64,000 bases of DNA from positions 2,232,001 through 2,296,000 of the forward strand of contig NZ_JAGIOE010000001.1 in the NCBI RefSeq assembly GCF_017876575.1, given 5' to 3'. The DNA comes from Paeniglutamicibacter psychrophenolicus. Its GTDB lineage: Bacteria; Actinomycetota; Actinomycetes; Actinomycetales; Micrococcaceae. Made by a program: the position numbers and the translations under genes. Under the pieces are notes generated by a model. It ran no database searches. It had not been told where the DNA came from and worked only from the letters and a program-made list of their open reading frames with translations. Positions 45,551 through 54,230 of the stretch are shown piece after piece. Each line of letters begins with the position of its first letter. Position 1 is the first letter of the stretch.

Positions 45551-46327
45551 CTAGTTCGTGATGAGCTTGCCAAGGAAGTCCTTGGCGCGGGCACTCTGGG
45601 GGTTCGTAAAGAACTGGTCGGGCGTGGCTTCTTCAACAATCTGGCCATCGGCCATGAAGATCACGCGGTCGGCGGCCTTGCGGGCGAATCCCATCTCGTG
45701 GGTCACCACGATCATGGTCATGCCTTCCTTGGCCAGGCCGACCATGGTGTCGAGTACCTCGTTGATCATTTCCGGGTCCAATGCGGAGGTCGGCTCGTCA
45801 AAGAGCATGACCTTCGGACGCATGGCCAGGGCGCGGGCAATGGCAACGCGTTGCTGCTGGCCGCCGGAGAGCTGCGCCGGAAGCTTGTCCTTCTGGTTGG
45901 CAACACCAACCCGCTCCAGGAGAGCGAGGGCGAGCTTGTCGGCTTCGGACTTCTTCATCCCCTTGGCCTTGATCGGGCCGAGGGTAACGTTTTCCAAAAT
46001 CGTTTTGTGTGCAAAAAGGTTAAACGACTGGAAAACCATGCCGACATCGGCACGGAGTTTGGCCAGCATTTTCCCTTCTTCGGGCAACACCTTTCCATCG
46101 ATCTCAATGGTTCCGGTGTCGATGGTTTCCAGGCGGTTGATGGTGCGGCATAGGGTCGATTTGCCCGAGCCCGAGGGGCCCAGAACCACGACGACCTCAC
46201 CCTTGGTGACTTCAAGGTTGATGTTCTGCAGAACATGGAGTTGGCCATAGTGCTTGTTCACTGCGGATAGCCTGACGATAGGAGTCAGGTCCGACTTAGC
46301 GCTATTCGAGTGGGAATCGGTGCTCAT
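45551..46327 (-). CDS. gluA: glutamate ABC transporter ATP-binding protein
   Basis: 258 residues. Walker [11 protein letters not shown]-loop [12 protein letters not shown], signature [14 protein letters not shown], Walker [14 protein letters not shown], switch His in [10 protein letters not shown]: a complete PAAT-type ATPase. The ATG at 46327 gives 18 extra N-terminal residues before the domain and has a leaderless-type promoter. First gene of the gluABCD operon. Confidence 0.95.
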   Translation of the reverse strand: MSTDSHSNSAKSDLTPIVRLSAVNKHYGQLHVLQNINLEVTKGEVVVVLGPSGSGKSTLCRTINRLETIDTGTIEIDGKVLPEEGKMLAKLRADVGMVFQSFNLFAHKTILENVTLGPIKAKGMKKSEADKLALALLERVGVANQKDKLPAQLSGGQQQRVAIARALAMRPKVMLFDEPTSALDPEMINEVLDTMVGLAKEGMTMIVVTHEMGFARKAADRVIFMADGQIVEEATPDQFFTNPQSARAKDFLGKLITN

Positions 46328-46340
46328 GACATGAACCCTA
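46328..46340 (-). promoter_or_regulatory. predicted leaderless promoter of gluA
   Basis: Minus-strand TAGGGT (complement of 46335-46340) 7 nt before ATG 46327. Confidence 0.45.
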
Positions 46341-46438
46341 TCCGAAGTGACGCGCTTCACGGCGACATTTTGGCCAGTCGATGCCAAATCTTTGCCTAAA
46401 CGCGCCGTGACGCGGCCAGTGGGACCGGGTATTGCCGA

Positions 46439-46451
46439 TACAGTGGAGGGC
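46439..46451 (+). promoter_or_regulatory. predicted leaderless promoter of LOG-family gene
   Basis: TACAGT at 46439-46444 ends 7 nt before ATG 46452. A GGAGGG lies only 1 nt from the ATG and cannot act as a normal ribosome site. Confidence 0.45.
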
Positions 46452-47240
46452 ATGCAACGCCAGAATTCGCAATCCAAGAACTTCGATTCCCTTCCGGATC
46501 CCGCACGCAGGAAGGGCTCGGTTGTCCTGCGCCGGGCACAGGCGAAAACCGAGCAATCCGACGCCTACTTGCTTGATACCCGCGAAAACCAGGATTTCAC
46601 CCATTCCGACCCTTGGCGGGTGCTGCGCATCCAGAGCGAATTCGTTGAGGGGTTCGGCGCGCTTGCCGGGTTGGGGCCGGCCATCAGCGTGTTCGGTTCA
46701 GCCCGCACGCCGCGTGGATCCGAACGGTACATCCAGGCCGAGAAGATCGGTGAACTCATTGCTGCCGCCGGGGTTGCAGTGATCACCGGCGGCGGACCCG
46801 GGGCCATGGAAGCCGCGAACAAGGGCGCCGTGGCTGCCGGTGGGATCTCCGTCGGATTGGGCATCGAGCTCCCCTTTGAAACAGGTCTCAACGAGTGGGT
46901 GGACCTTGGAATCAATTTCCGGTATTTCTTTGCCAGAAAGACGATGTTCGTCAAGTACTCGCAAGGATTCATCGTCCTGCCCGGCGGCTACGGAACGTTG
47001 GACGAACTCTTCGAGGCGCTGACCCTGGTCCAAACGGAAAAGGTCACGGGATTCCCGATTGTTTTGGTGGGCACCTCCTATTGGGGTCCGCTTCTTGAAT
47101 GGCTGAGAAACACCGTTGCCGAAGAGGGCGCAATATCGGTTTCGGACATTGACTTGATCCACATCACCGACGATATCGAAGAAGCAGTGGATATCGTGGT
47201 CAATTCCGCCCGCCCCAATGGGTTTATCGCTGCCGAATAA
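46452..47240 (+). CDS. LOG-family (TIGR00730) Rossmann-fold protein
   Basis: 262 residues. Nucleotide-binding [14 protein letters not shown] and the LOG signature [24 protein letters not shown] proteins are cytokinin-riboside-monophosphate phosphoribohydrolases or general nucleotide 5'-monophosphate nucleosidases; which applies is unknown. N-terminal 60 residues are an actinobacterial extension. Divergent from gluA. Confidence 0.88.
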   Translation: MQRQNSQSKNFDSLPDPARRKGSVVLRRAQAKTEQSDAYLLDTRENQDFTHSDPWRVLRIQSEFVEGFGALAGLGPAISVFGSARTPRGSERYIQAEKIGELIAAAGVAVITGGGPGAMEAANKGAVAAGGISVGLGIELPFETGLNEWVDLGINFRYFFARKTMFVKYSQGFIVLPGGYGTLDELFEALTLVQTEKVTGFPIVLVGTSYWGPLLEWLRNTVAEEGAISVSDIDLIHITDDIEEAVDIVVNSARPNGFIAAE

Positions 47241-47282
47241 AACCCGACAGATTCATTCCCCGCACCGAAGGAGTCCAAGTTG

Positions 47283-47636
47283 GTGTACATGTTGCTGGTG
47301 GTCGCCATCGTAATACTCGGTGCCGGGGTGTGCCTCGGAGTTGGTACCAAACGCAGCCGCACCAGCCAGGACGGACGCCGTTTCGAACCGATTCGTGGTC
47401 CGCTCCAGGGGCTGGTGGAGCCCGTTGCCAGCTTGCCTCCGGTGCTCCTTCCCGCGCGCCCAAGCGCCGAGGACGTCGACTCGGTGAATTTCTCGCTGGG
47501 TCTGCGTGGGTACCGCTGCGACCAAGTCGACGAGGTCCTCGATGCGCTTTCGGCCGAGATTGGCAGGTTGCATGAGGTCATCGCGGCACACGGAAAAGAC
47601 CCTGTGATTAGCAACACGAGCCATTCTTCGGAATAA
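47283..47636 (+). CDS. DivIVA-domain-like small membrane protein
   Basis: 117 residues from GTG 47283, 9 nt after AAGGAG; TTG 47280 and ATG 47289 are alternatives. N-terminal helix (MYMLLVVAIVILGAGVCLGV), linker, then FSLGLRGYRCDQVDEVLDALSAEIGRL, the DivIVA/GYDxxQVDxFLD motif that mediates polar membrane-curvature sensing or scaffold assembly. Likely cell-envelope growth related. Ends 111 bp before the DUF3117 gene. Confidence 0.8.
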   Translation: MYMLLVVAIVILGAGVCLGVGTKRSRTSQDGRRFEPIRGPLQGLVEPVASLPPVLLPARPSAEDVDSVNFSLGLRGYRCDQVDEVLDALSAEIGRLHEVIAAHGKDPVISNTSHSSE

Positions 47637-47747
47637 TAGGACGTAGCAAGTTGAAAGCGGATCACTAACGTCATGATTCGCCGATTAACTCACCACTGGG
47701 TGAAGGACCTAAAAACCCTTTACCTCAAATGAAAGGGAACAGCGCTA

Positions 47748-47915
47748 ATGGCTGCGATGAAACCACGTACCGGGGATGGTCCGATGGAAGTCACAAAGGA
47801 AGGCCGTAGCCTGATCATGCGCGTACCGATTGACGGTGGCGGACGTCTGGTTGTCGAGCTGAATGCCGACGAGGCCGCCGAGCTGCGCGAATGCTTGGTA
47901 GGTGCCACCGAGTAG
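47748..47915 (+). CDS. DUF3117 micro-protein
   Basis: 55 residues, too short for usual ORF thresholds. Matches DUF3117 throughout: MAAMKPRTGDGPMEVTKEGR, then MRVPIDGGGRLVVELNADEAAELREC. Ubiquitous in actinobacteria, function unknown. GAAAGGGA ribosome site at 47732-47739. Preceded by the DivIVA-like gene and followed by a strong terminator. Confidence 0.93.
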   Translation: MAAMKPRTGDGPMEVTKEGRSLIMRVPIDGGGRLVVELNADEAAELRECLVGATE

Positions 47916-47932
47916 TACTCGGTGTCGAAATG

Positions 47933-47978
47933 CCGCGGGGCGGGACTTGGCCAGAGAGGCCCGGTGCCCGCCCCGCGG
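47933..47978 (+). terminator. terminator after DUF3117 gene
   Basis: 12-bp GC stem (47933-47944 / 47967-47978) with a 22-nt loop, no U-tract. Confidence 0.6.
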
Positions 47979-48047
47979 TGTGTCATGGGCCGGACGCAGC
48001 CTGGCGATGATGGAACCCCGGTGGTGTTTCAGGCCGCAGGGGTCAAG

Positions 48048-48683
48048 CTAGCCCACGCGGGCCGCGATCTGCAGGCCCAGTCCCGTGGGGACCAGCGTGG
48101 AGACGAATCGTTCATCCTCACGCAGCATGCGGGTCGCATTGCGCGTGGCCACGGTGCTGGGCTGGCGCACGGCCGGCTTGGGGACGCGATGCTGGTCGAA
48201 GGCGTCGTGCATGATGACCATCCCGCCGGTCTTGACCAGGCGAATGGCCTGGGTGACGTACTCGAGCAGATGCGTCTTGTCTGCATCGATGAACACCAGG
48301 TCGTAGGCGCCGTCGGTGAGCCTGGGCAGCACGGCCTGGGCCCGGCCGGAAATGGCGCGGGTGCGCGAACCGTCGATTCCCGCGTCATGGAATGCCTCGC
48401 GGGCCGCGGCCAGGTGGTCGACATCGATGTCGATGGTGGTCAATGCGGACTGCTTTCCCGCGCCGCGCAGCAGGCTGGTGCCCGACACGCCGACTCCCGT
48501 CCCGATTTCCACGATGTTCCGGGCCCCTGAGACGGCGGCCAGGACCGTGAGAAAACCGGCGGTGGCCGAACCCACCGATTCGACCCCCAGCTCGCGCCCG
48601 CGTTCGCGGGCCCGCTCGAGCACCGCATCCTCCTGGGCCTGGGCCTGTGCGTATGTCCAGCTGCTAAAGATGTCCAGGTTCAT
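48048..48683 (-). CDS. O-methyltransferase
   Basis: 211 residues. SAM-binding EIGTGVGVSGTSLLRGAG, then DLVFIDADKTHLLEYVTQAIRLVKTGGMVIMHDAFDQHRVP, the metal-dependent catechol/caffeoyl-CoA-type O-methyltransferase pattern (Methyltransf_3, as Rv1220c). Rv1220c likewise lies just upstream of sigE in Mycobacterium tuberculosis, and here the gene is divergent from sigE. Substrate unknown. Confidence 0.9.
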   Translation of the reverse strand: MNLDIFSSWTYAQAQAQEDAVLERARERGRELGVESVGSATAGFLTVLAAVSGARNIVEIGTGVGVSGTSLLRGAGKQSALTTIDIDVDHLAAAREAFHDAGIDGSRTRAISGRAQAVLPRLTDGAYDLVFIDADKTHLLEYVTQAIRLVKTGGMVIMHDAFDQHRVPKPAVRQPSTVATRNATRMLREDERFVSTLVPTGLGLQIAARVG

Positions 48684-48904
48684 GGTTGTGCAGCAAATCC
48701 TTTGCGGTGCAAGAGTGTTAGATGAGCGGGCGGCTCGCCCGGCGACCGGCAGCGGAACCGATCGCGTCGGAGGGAAAGCCCCGCGCCCATCTTATCCCCG
48801 TGCGGTTATCCCCGTGTGGGTGACCCTGCCGGGGACGCCAAACCAAAGTGGGGGCACAGGCCGCTTTCAGCTTCTGCTCAGGAGCCTGCGCGAGACTTGT
48901 TGTC

Positions 48905-49534
48905 GTGAACGCATCGAATCTGTCCGTGACCAGCGACGTACGCTCCCTTGATGAGCCTGCGGAGCACACGGTGCCCAGCTGGGACGAAATCGTCAGGGAC
49001 CATTCGCCGCGGGTATACCGCCTGGCCTACCGGCTGACCGGCAACCGGCAGGACGCCGAGGACCTGGCCCAGGAGACCTTTGTCAGGGTCTTCCGCTCCC
49101 TGCACACCTTCACCCCCGGCACCATCGGCGGCTGGCTCCACCGCATCACCACGAACCTGTTCCTGGACCAGGCCCGCCGCAAGTCCCGGATCCGCTTTGA
49201 CGGACTGGCCGAGGACGCGGAAGCCAAGATCCCCGGGACCGCACCGGGCCCGGAACGCAGTTTTGAATACAACAACCTGGATGTCGACGTGCAGGCGGCG
49301 CTCGAAGCGCTGGGCCCCGAATTCCGGGCGGCCGTGGTCCTGTGCGATCTGGAGGGCCTGTCCTACGAAGAGGTCTCCGAGGCGCTGAACGTGAAGCTTG
49401 GCACGGTTCGTTCTCGCATCCACCGCGGGCGGGGAATGCTCCGCGAGAAGCTGGCCCACCGCAACCCCGCCGCCAGGCAGCCTGCAACGATGACGTTGCC
49501 CAAGATTCGGCGGACGATCCCGGGAGTGCGCTAG
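48905..49534 (+). CDS. sigE: ECF sigma factor, SigE type
   Basis: 209 residues, GTG start. Sigma region 2 ([39 protein letters not shown]) and region 4 ([46 protein letters not shown]). The gene order sigE, anti-sigma, tatB, mrp identifies the envelope-stress SigE group. Divergent from an O-methyltransferase as in mycobacteria. Confidence 0.93.
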   Translation: MNASNLSVTSDVRSLDEPAEHTVPSWDEIVRDHSPRVYRLAYRLTGNRQDAEDLAQETFVRVFRSLHTFTPGTIGGWLHRITTNLFLDQARRKSRIRFDGLAEDAEAKIPGTAPGPERSFEYNNLDVDVQAALEALGPEFRAAVVLCDLEGLSYEEVSEALNVKLGTVRSRIHRGRGMLREKLAHRNPAARQPATMTLPKIRRTIPGVR

Positions 49535-49537
49535 GGC

Positions 49538-50437
49538 ATGCATCGTTACGAACGTTGGATGGGTGAATACGTCGCCGGTTCCCTGGACGGGCGCCGCGCG
49601 CAGGCATTGGAACGGCACGTGCGGCATTGCGCGCAGTGTTCGGCGGCGCTGGGACATGCCCGGCGCGCCGGATCGCGCGGGCCCGCGTTGGTGCCCCGTC
49701 CGCTGAGCCCGTTGAACGCCCAAACCCTGCTGGGCACCCACTACTCGCTGCCGCGTGAACGCGAGGCCGGATCCCGCCGTGCCGGCTCCTTCGTGCCCAT
49801 GGCCGTGTTGCTGATGGTCTTCGCCCTGGTGGGCACGATCGCCGCGATGTCATGGTTCCTCGGCGCACCGGCCGCCCAGGGCGCACCGGAGCATGATCCG
49901 GCCGAATCCTTCAGCACCTCGGCCCGCAACCTGGATGCCGAAGCCATCAACCAATTGCGCCAGGCCGGCTGGACCTGCCCGGTGATCGAAGCCGCGGGGT
50001 TCACCCTCACCTCCGCCACCGGGGCAATCAGCAAGGGCGAGGCGACCGTGACCCTGGTGCTGAGCGACAGCCAGCACACCGTGCAGGTGGCCGAGACCCG
50101 TGCCCTTTCCGGCAGCCCGGCCGCATTGCTGCAGAAGTCGGTGGCGGCCGGGGCCACCACCGACCCGACCTCGGGCATGCTCACCGAGCTGGGGCACCGC
50201 CTGGGCGCCAAGGCCGCTGCCGCGGTCACGTATGCTGATGGAACCGCCACGTTGAACATGGAAGACGTCAAGTACAAGGTCACCACGAACCTTTCCAAGT
50301 CAGACGTGGAAGGGATCCTGCAGCGGCTGGTCGTGGGGGAGCACACGCGCATCGTGTCCCTGGACCCGGCGGCCGAGAATTTCTCCCAACGCCTGCTGCG
50401 GGGCTTTTCCCGCCTCATGGTTTTGGACTTCCAATAG
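49538..50437 (+). CDS. zinc-binding anti-sigma factor (RseA-like)
   Basis: 299 residues. N-terminal zinc anti-sigma domain with His27-x3-Cys31-x2-Cys34 (RHVRHCAQC), one membrane helix (about 86-108), and an extracytoplasmic domain of about 190 residues that could be the regulated part. Starts 3 nt after sigE, so co-translated. Longer than mycobacterial RseA, which lacks the extracytoplasmic domain; regulation by proteolysis outside the membrane is therefore possible (inference). Confidence 0.87.
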   Translation: MHRYERWMGEYVAGSLDGRRAQALERHVRHCAQCSAALGHARRAGSRGPALVPRPLSPLNAQTLLGTHYSLPREREAGSRRAGSFVPMAVLLMVFALVGTIAAMSWFLGAPAAQGAPEHDPAESFSTSARNLDAEAINQLRQAGWTCPVIEAAGFTLTSATGAISKGEATVTLVLSDSQHTVQVAETRALSGSPAALLQKSVAAGATTDPTSGMLTELGHRLGAKAAAAVTYADGTATLNMEDVKYKVTTNLSKSDVEGILQRLVVGEHTRIVSLDPAAENFSQRLLRGFSRLMVLDFQ

Positions 50438-50467
50438 CAAATGGCCTCACCGCCGCTCGAAAGCAGG

Positions 50468-50479
50468 TAGTCTACAAAG
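50468..50479 (+). promoter_or_regulatory. predicted leaderless promoter of tatB
   Basis: TAGTCT at 50468-50473 lies 6 nt before GTG 50480. Confidence 0.5.
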
Positions 50480-50857
50480 GTGTTTTTGGGAATCAATGGC
50501 AGTGAACTGCTCGTGCTTGCGGTGTTGGCCGTGGTTATCTTGGGACCCGAAAAGCTCCCGGAATACGCTGCCCAGCTGGCGCGCCTGGTCAAGGAGCTGC
50601 GCCGGATGGCCACCGGCGCCAAGGAACAGCTGCGCGAGGAAGTCGGCGACGACATCGCCGACATGGACTGGCGCAAGCTCGACCCGCGCCAATACGACCC
50701 GCGGAAGATCATCAAGGACGCGCTGCTCGAGGACTTCGAGGATGCTGTGTCCGCGGTGAAGGAAACCCCTGCCATCGAGCAGCGTCCGGTGGCGATCGCC
50801 CGGAGCGCTCCGCTGGCCCCGCACGAACCGGCGCCCTTCGACAACGAAGCGACCTGA
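50480..50857 (+). CDS. tatB: Sec-independent translocase subunit TatB
   Basis: 125 residues, GTG start. Short N-terminal helix (ELLVLAVLAVVILGPEKLP) with the TatB hinge, then amphipathic helix and charged C-terminal half (GAKEQLREEVGDDIADMDW). Recognises twin-arginine precursors with TatC. Position after sigE is conserved in actinobacteria. Confidence 0.92.
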   Translation: MFLGINGSELLVLAVLAVVILGPEKLPEYAAQLARLVKELRRMATGAKEQLREEVGDDIADMDWRKLDPRQYDPRKIIKDALLEDFEDAVSAVKETPAIEQRPVAIARSAPLAPHEPAPFDNEAT

Positions 50858-50923
50858 ACCCACGGCCCCAGGCCCAGGAGCTGGCCTCCCGCATCGGGGT
50901 TCCGGACAAGGAACTTGAACAAG

Positions 50924-50956
50924 GAAGGCGGCATCCACTGGATGCCGCCTTCGTTC
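50924..50956. terminator. bidirectional terminator between tatB and mrp
   Basis: Arms 50924-50935 and 50941-50952, 12-bp stem, 5-nt loop, then GTTCT; convergent genes. Confidence 0.8.
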
Positions 50957-51020
50957 TGCCCGCCGGGTAGGTGCCCGCCTGGCCACCCCGCGCAGGCGCC
51001 GGGTGGGAGCGTCGGTGTGC

Positions 51021-52130
51021 CTAGACCGGGGTGACGCCCAGTTTCAGGCCCGCCAGGCCGCGTGGGCGGCGGGTGAGGGCCCGTGACATGGCAAGGATCT
51101 GCGCAGCTGCCGGCGACTCGGGGTGCGAGAGCACCAGGGGCACCCCCGCATCGCCCCCGGCCCGCAGCATCGGATCCAGCGGGACCTGTCCCAGCAGCGG
51201 AACCTCGGTGCCCAGCACCAGCTCCAGACGCTTGGCCAGCTCCGCCCCGCCCCCGGCGCCGAAGACCTCCATGGTGGACCCGTCGGGCAACACCAGCCAA
51301 CTCATGTTCTCGATGACGCCGACAACCTTCTGCCCGGTCTGCACCGCAATGGACCCGGCGCGCTCGGCGACCTGGGCGGCTGCGGCCTGCGGGGTGGTGA
51401 CCACCACCAGCTCGGAGCCGGGGAGCAGCTGGGAGACGGAGATCGCGATGTCCCCGGTGCCCGGGGGCAAATCCAGCAGCAGCACGTCCAGGTCCCCGAA
51501 GTGAACATCGGTGAGGAATTGCTCCAGTGCCCGGTGCAGCATCGGCCCGCGCCAGATCACCGGCTTGTTGTCCGGGACGAACATGCCGATGGAGATGACC
51601 TTGACCCCGTGGGCGACCGGCGGCAGGATCATCTCGTCCACCCGGGTGGGCTGGGCGTTCGGGATGCCCAGCAGCCCGGGGATGGAGAAGCCGTGCACAT
51701 CCGCGTCGATGAGCCCCACGCGCAGCCCGTCGGCGGCCATCGCGCAGGCCAGGTTGGCGGTCAGCGAGGACTTGCCGACCCCGCCCTTGCCGCTGGCGAT
51801 GCCGATGACCCGGGTCAGCGAGGAAGGATCGGAGAACGGGATGGAGCGGCTTTTCAGCGATTCGCGCAGCTCGGCCCGCTGCGCCGGGCTCATCACGCCC
51901 AGCTCCAGCTTCACCTCGGTGACCTCGGGCAGGGCCGCCAGGGCGGCGGAGACGTCGGCCTCGATGGTGGAGCGCATCGGGCAGGCGGCGATGGTCAGCA
52001 GCACCTTCACGTGCGCGGTGCCATCGGCCAGGACGGCCGATTCGACCATGCCCAGCTCGGTGATGGGGCGGCGCAGTTCGGGGTCCTGGACGGTTGCAAG
52101 TGCTTCAAGGAGCCGGGGTGCAAGGCTCAT
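51021..52130 (-). CDS. Mrp/NBP35-family iron-sulfur carrier ATPase
   Basis: 369 residues. N-terminal DUF59/MIP18-like domain (DPELRRPITELGMVESA, ITIAACPMRSTIEADV) and a P-loop ATPase domain (VIGIASGKGGVGKSSLTANLACAMA). Mrp/ApbC proteins carry or deliver Fe-S clusters. Convergent with tatB; overlaps DUF1003 by 4 nt, so it ends a three-gene minus-strand operon. Confidence 0.93.
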   Translation of the reverse strand: MSLAPRLLEALATVQDPELRRPITELGMVESAVLADGTAHVKVLLTIAACPMRSTIEADVSAALAALPEVTEVKLELGVMSPAQRAELRESLKSRSIPFSDPSSLTRVIGIASGKGGVGKSSLTANLACAMAADGLRVGLIDADVHGFSIPGLLGIPNAQPTRVDEMILPPVAHGVKVISIGMFVPDNKPVIWRGPMLHRALEQFLTDVHFGDLDVLLLDLPPGTGDIAISVSQLLPGSELVVVTTPQAAAAQVAERAGSIAVQTGQKVVGVIENMSWLVLPDGSTMEVFGAGGGAELAKRLELVLGTEVPLLGQVPLDPMLRAGGDAGVPLVLSHPESPAAAQILAMSRALTRRPRGLAGLKLGVTPV

Positions 52131-52750
52131 GGGGTGTCGTTCCTTCGGGTGCGCCGTTCGCGGCGCGGTGCGGGGACCTGCGGGATCAGCCCGGTGTTGG
52201 TGGAGGTGCGGTCGCGGCGCCGCGGGTTTCGGGCGCGCAGGTTCAGTTCCTCGCCGTCGCTGGTTTCCAGCAGGTCCTCCAGGGCCGAGCGCAGCTCGGA
52301 GCGGACGTAGTCGCGGGTGGCGACGTCGCGCAGGGCGATGCGCAGCGCGGCGAGCTCGCGGGTGAGGTACTCGGTGTCGGAGAGGTTGCGCTCGGCCCGG
52401 CCGCGGTCCTCGGACAGCGAGACCCGGTCGCGGTCGTCCTGCCGGTTCTGGGCCAGCAGCAGCAGCGGGGCCGCATAGGAGGCCTGCAGCGAGAGCATCA
52501 GGGTCAGCGCCGTGAAGCCCAGCGCGGCGGAGTCGAAGCGCCAGCCCTCGGGTGCCAGGGTGTTCCAGATCAGCCAGAACACGCAGAAGATCGTCATGTA
52601 GAAGAGGAACTGCGGGGTGCCCATGAAACGTGCGAACTTCTCGGTGCTGGAGCCGAACCTGTCGGGGTTCGGGGCGAAGCGCGGGAAGAAGCGGGCGCGC
52701 GCGGTCATCGGGGTGTCGAGGCCGGTCGACACTCGCCGGTTCTCAGCCAT
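52127..52750 (-). CDS. DUF1003 membrane protein
   Basis: 207 residues. Two helices around FLFYMTIFCVFWLIWNTLAP and SAALGFTALTLMLSLQASYAAPLLLLAQNRQDDRDR, the DUF1003 hallmark, then a basic disordered tail. Function unknown. Overlaps the MgtE-N/CBS gene by 8 nt and Mrp by 4 nt. The genomic triplet MgtE-N/CBS, DUF1003, Mrp is frequent in actinobacteria. Confidence 0.92.
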   Translation of the reverse strand: MAENRRVSTGLDTPMTARARFFPRFAPNPDRFGSSTEKFARFMGTPQFLFYMTIFCVFWLIWNTLAPEGWRFDSAALGFTALTLMLSLQASYAAPLLLLAQNRQDDRDRVSLSEDRGRAERNLSDTEYLTRELAALRIALRDVATRDYVRSELRSALEDLLETSDGEELNLRARNPRRRDRTSTNTGLIPQVPAPRRERRTRRNDTP

Positions 52751-54080
52751 GGGGCCCTCCGTTCACTGGTGGTTTCGGGGTTCCGGACGGCTCGGCGTCC
52801 GGGACGTGCACGGCGGCGCCGTCGGGATGGTCGTCGTGGGTGCGCCAGTCGTCGGGCAGCAGGTGGTCCAGCACGTCATCGACGGTCACCGCACCGACCA
52901 GCCGGCCGTCGTCGTTCACCACGGCCAGCGAGGTCAGGTTGTAGCTGGCCAGGGTGCGGGCGACCTCGGCGACCTGCGCCAGGTCGTCGATGGGCTCGAC
53001 GTCGGAGTCCAGGATGTTGCCCAGGGACTCGGGCGGCGGGGTGCGCAGCAGCGCCTGGATGTGCACCGCCCCCAGGTAGCGGCCGGTGGGGGTCTCCAGC
53101 GGGGGACGGGTCACGAACACGGTGGAGGCCAGCGCGGGGCTCAGTTCCTCGCGGCGCACCGCGGCCAGGGCCTCGGCGACGGTGGCCTCGGGGGAGAGGA
53201 TCACCGGGACCGGGGTCATCATCGACCCGGCGGTGCCCTCGGCGTATTCGAGCAGGCGGCGCACGTCGCGCGCGTCCTCGGGCTCCATCAGCTCCAGCAG
53301 TGCGTGCTTGGTGTCCTCGGAGAGCTCGGAGAGCAGGTCGGCGGCGTCGTCCGGGTCCATTTCCTCCAGCACGTCCGCGGCGCGTTCCATGTCCAGGGCG
53401 GAGATGATCTGCACCTGCTCGTTGTCGGGCATTTCCTGCAGCACGTCGGCCAGGCGTTCGTCCTGCAGCTCGCTGGCGACCTCGACGCGGCGCTTGAGGT
53501 TCATCTCGTGCAGCGCGTCGGCGAAGTCGGCAGGCTTCATCTCGTCGTGGGCGGCGACGTAGGTGCTGGCGGCCTGCGGTTCGTGCAGCGCGGTGTGCAC
53601 GATCGCGTCCCAGGGCACCAGCAGCCGCTCGCCGCGCGCCCTTCGCAGCCCCAGCAGCCCGGAGGCCGGGTCGCCGCGGCGCACGAAGTAGTCGGAGATG
53701 ATCCAGTCCCCGTTGCGTTCGCGGGCCAGACCGATGTCCTCGACCACGGCGTTGCCGCTGCCGTCCTCGAAGACCACGCGCCGGTCGAAGAGCTCGGCGG
53801 CGACCAGGATCTCGGCGCCGCGCTGGACGAAGCGGCGCATGTTCACCAGGCCGGTGCAGATGATCTGCCCGGACTCCATGGCCTGGATGCGGGTCATCGG
53901 CACGAAGACCCGGCGCTTTCCGGGCACCTCGACGACCACGCCGACGCATTGGGCGGGCTTGGTGGCCAGGCGCGAGATGACCACGACATCGCGCAGCCGC
54001 CCCAGGCGGTCGCCCAGGGGGTCAAAGACGTCCAGCCCCAGCAGGCGTGCGATGAAGACCTTCGTTGAATTGCTGCTCAC
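52743..54080 (-). CDS. MgtE intracellular domain and CBS protein with PRC-barrel start
   Basis: 445 residues from GTG 54080 (leaderless-type promoter; no family sequence beyond). N-terminal PRC-barrel-like region (VFIARLLGLDVFDPLGDRLGRLRDVVVI), MgtE N-terminal superhelix (LHEMNLKRRVEVASELQDERLADVLQEMPDNEQVQIIS), then a CBS pair (TPVPVILSPEATVAEALAAV ... VVNDDGRLVGAVTVDDVLDHL). The MgtE channel membrane domain is absent, so it is a cytoplasmic Mg2+/nucleotide sensor rather than a transporter. Heads the operon with DUF1003 and mrp. Confidence 0.88.
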   Translation of the reverse strand: MSSNSTKVFIARLLGLDVFDPLGDRLGRLRDVVVISRLATKPAQCVGVVVEVPGKRRVFVPMTRIQAMESGQIICTGLVNMRRFVQRGAEILVAAELFDRRVVFEDGSGNAVVEDIGLARERNGDWIISDYFVRRGDPASGLLGLRRARGERLLVPWDAIVHTALHEPQAASTYVAAHDEMKPADFADALHEMNLKRRVEVASELQDERLADVLQEMPDNEQVQIISALDMERAADVLEEMDPDDAADLLSELSEDTKHALLELMEPEDARDVRRLLEYAEGTAGSMMTPVPVILSPEATVAEALAAVRREELSPALASTVFVTRPPLETPTGRYLGAVHIQALLRTPPPESLGNILDSDVEPIDDLAQVAEVARTLASYNLTSLAVVNDDGRLVGAVTVDDVLDHLLPDDWRTHDDHPDGAAVHVPDAEPSGTPKPPVNGGPHG

Positions 54081-54093
54081 GCTCTCTAGGCTA
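54081..54093 (-). promoter_or_regulatory. predicted leaderless promoter
   Basis: Minus-strand TAGCCT (complement of 54088-54093) 7 nt before GTG 54080. Confidence 0.45.
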
Positions 54094-54230
54094 CTGCCTG
54101 TGCTGCACCCGGACCCGGTTTGGTCGATGTGTTGAGCGCGACGCCGCCAAACCCCGCGGCGCGCCGCCTGCGCTTTCACCTTCAGCGATCAAGCCCGGTC
54201 TTCTGCCTGCGCAACGTGCACAATGGATAT

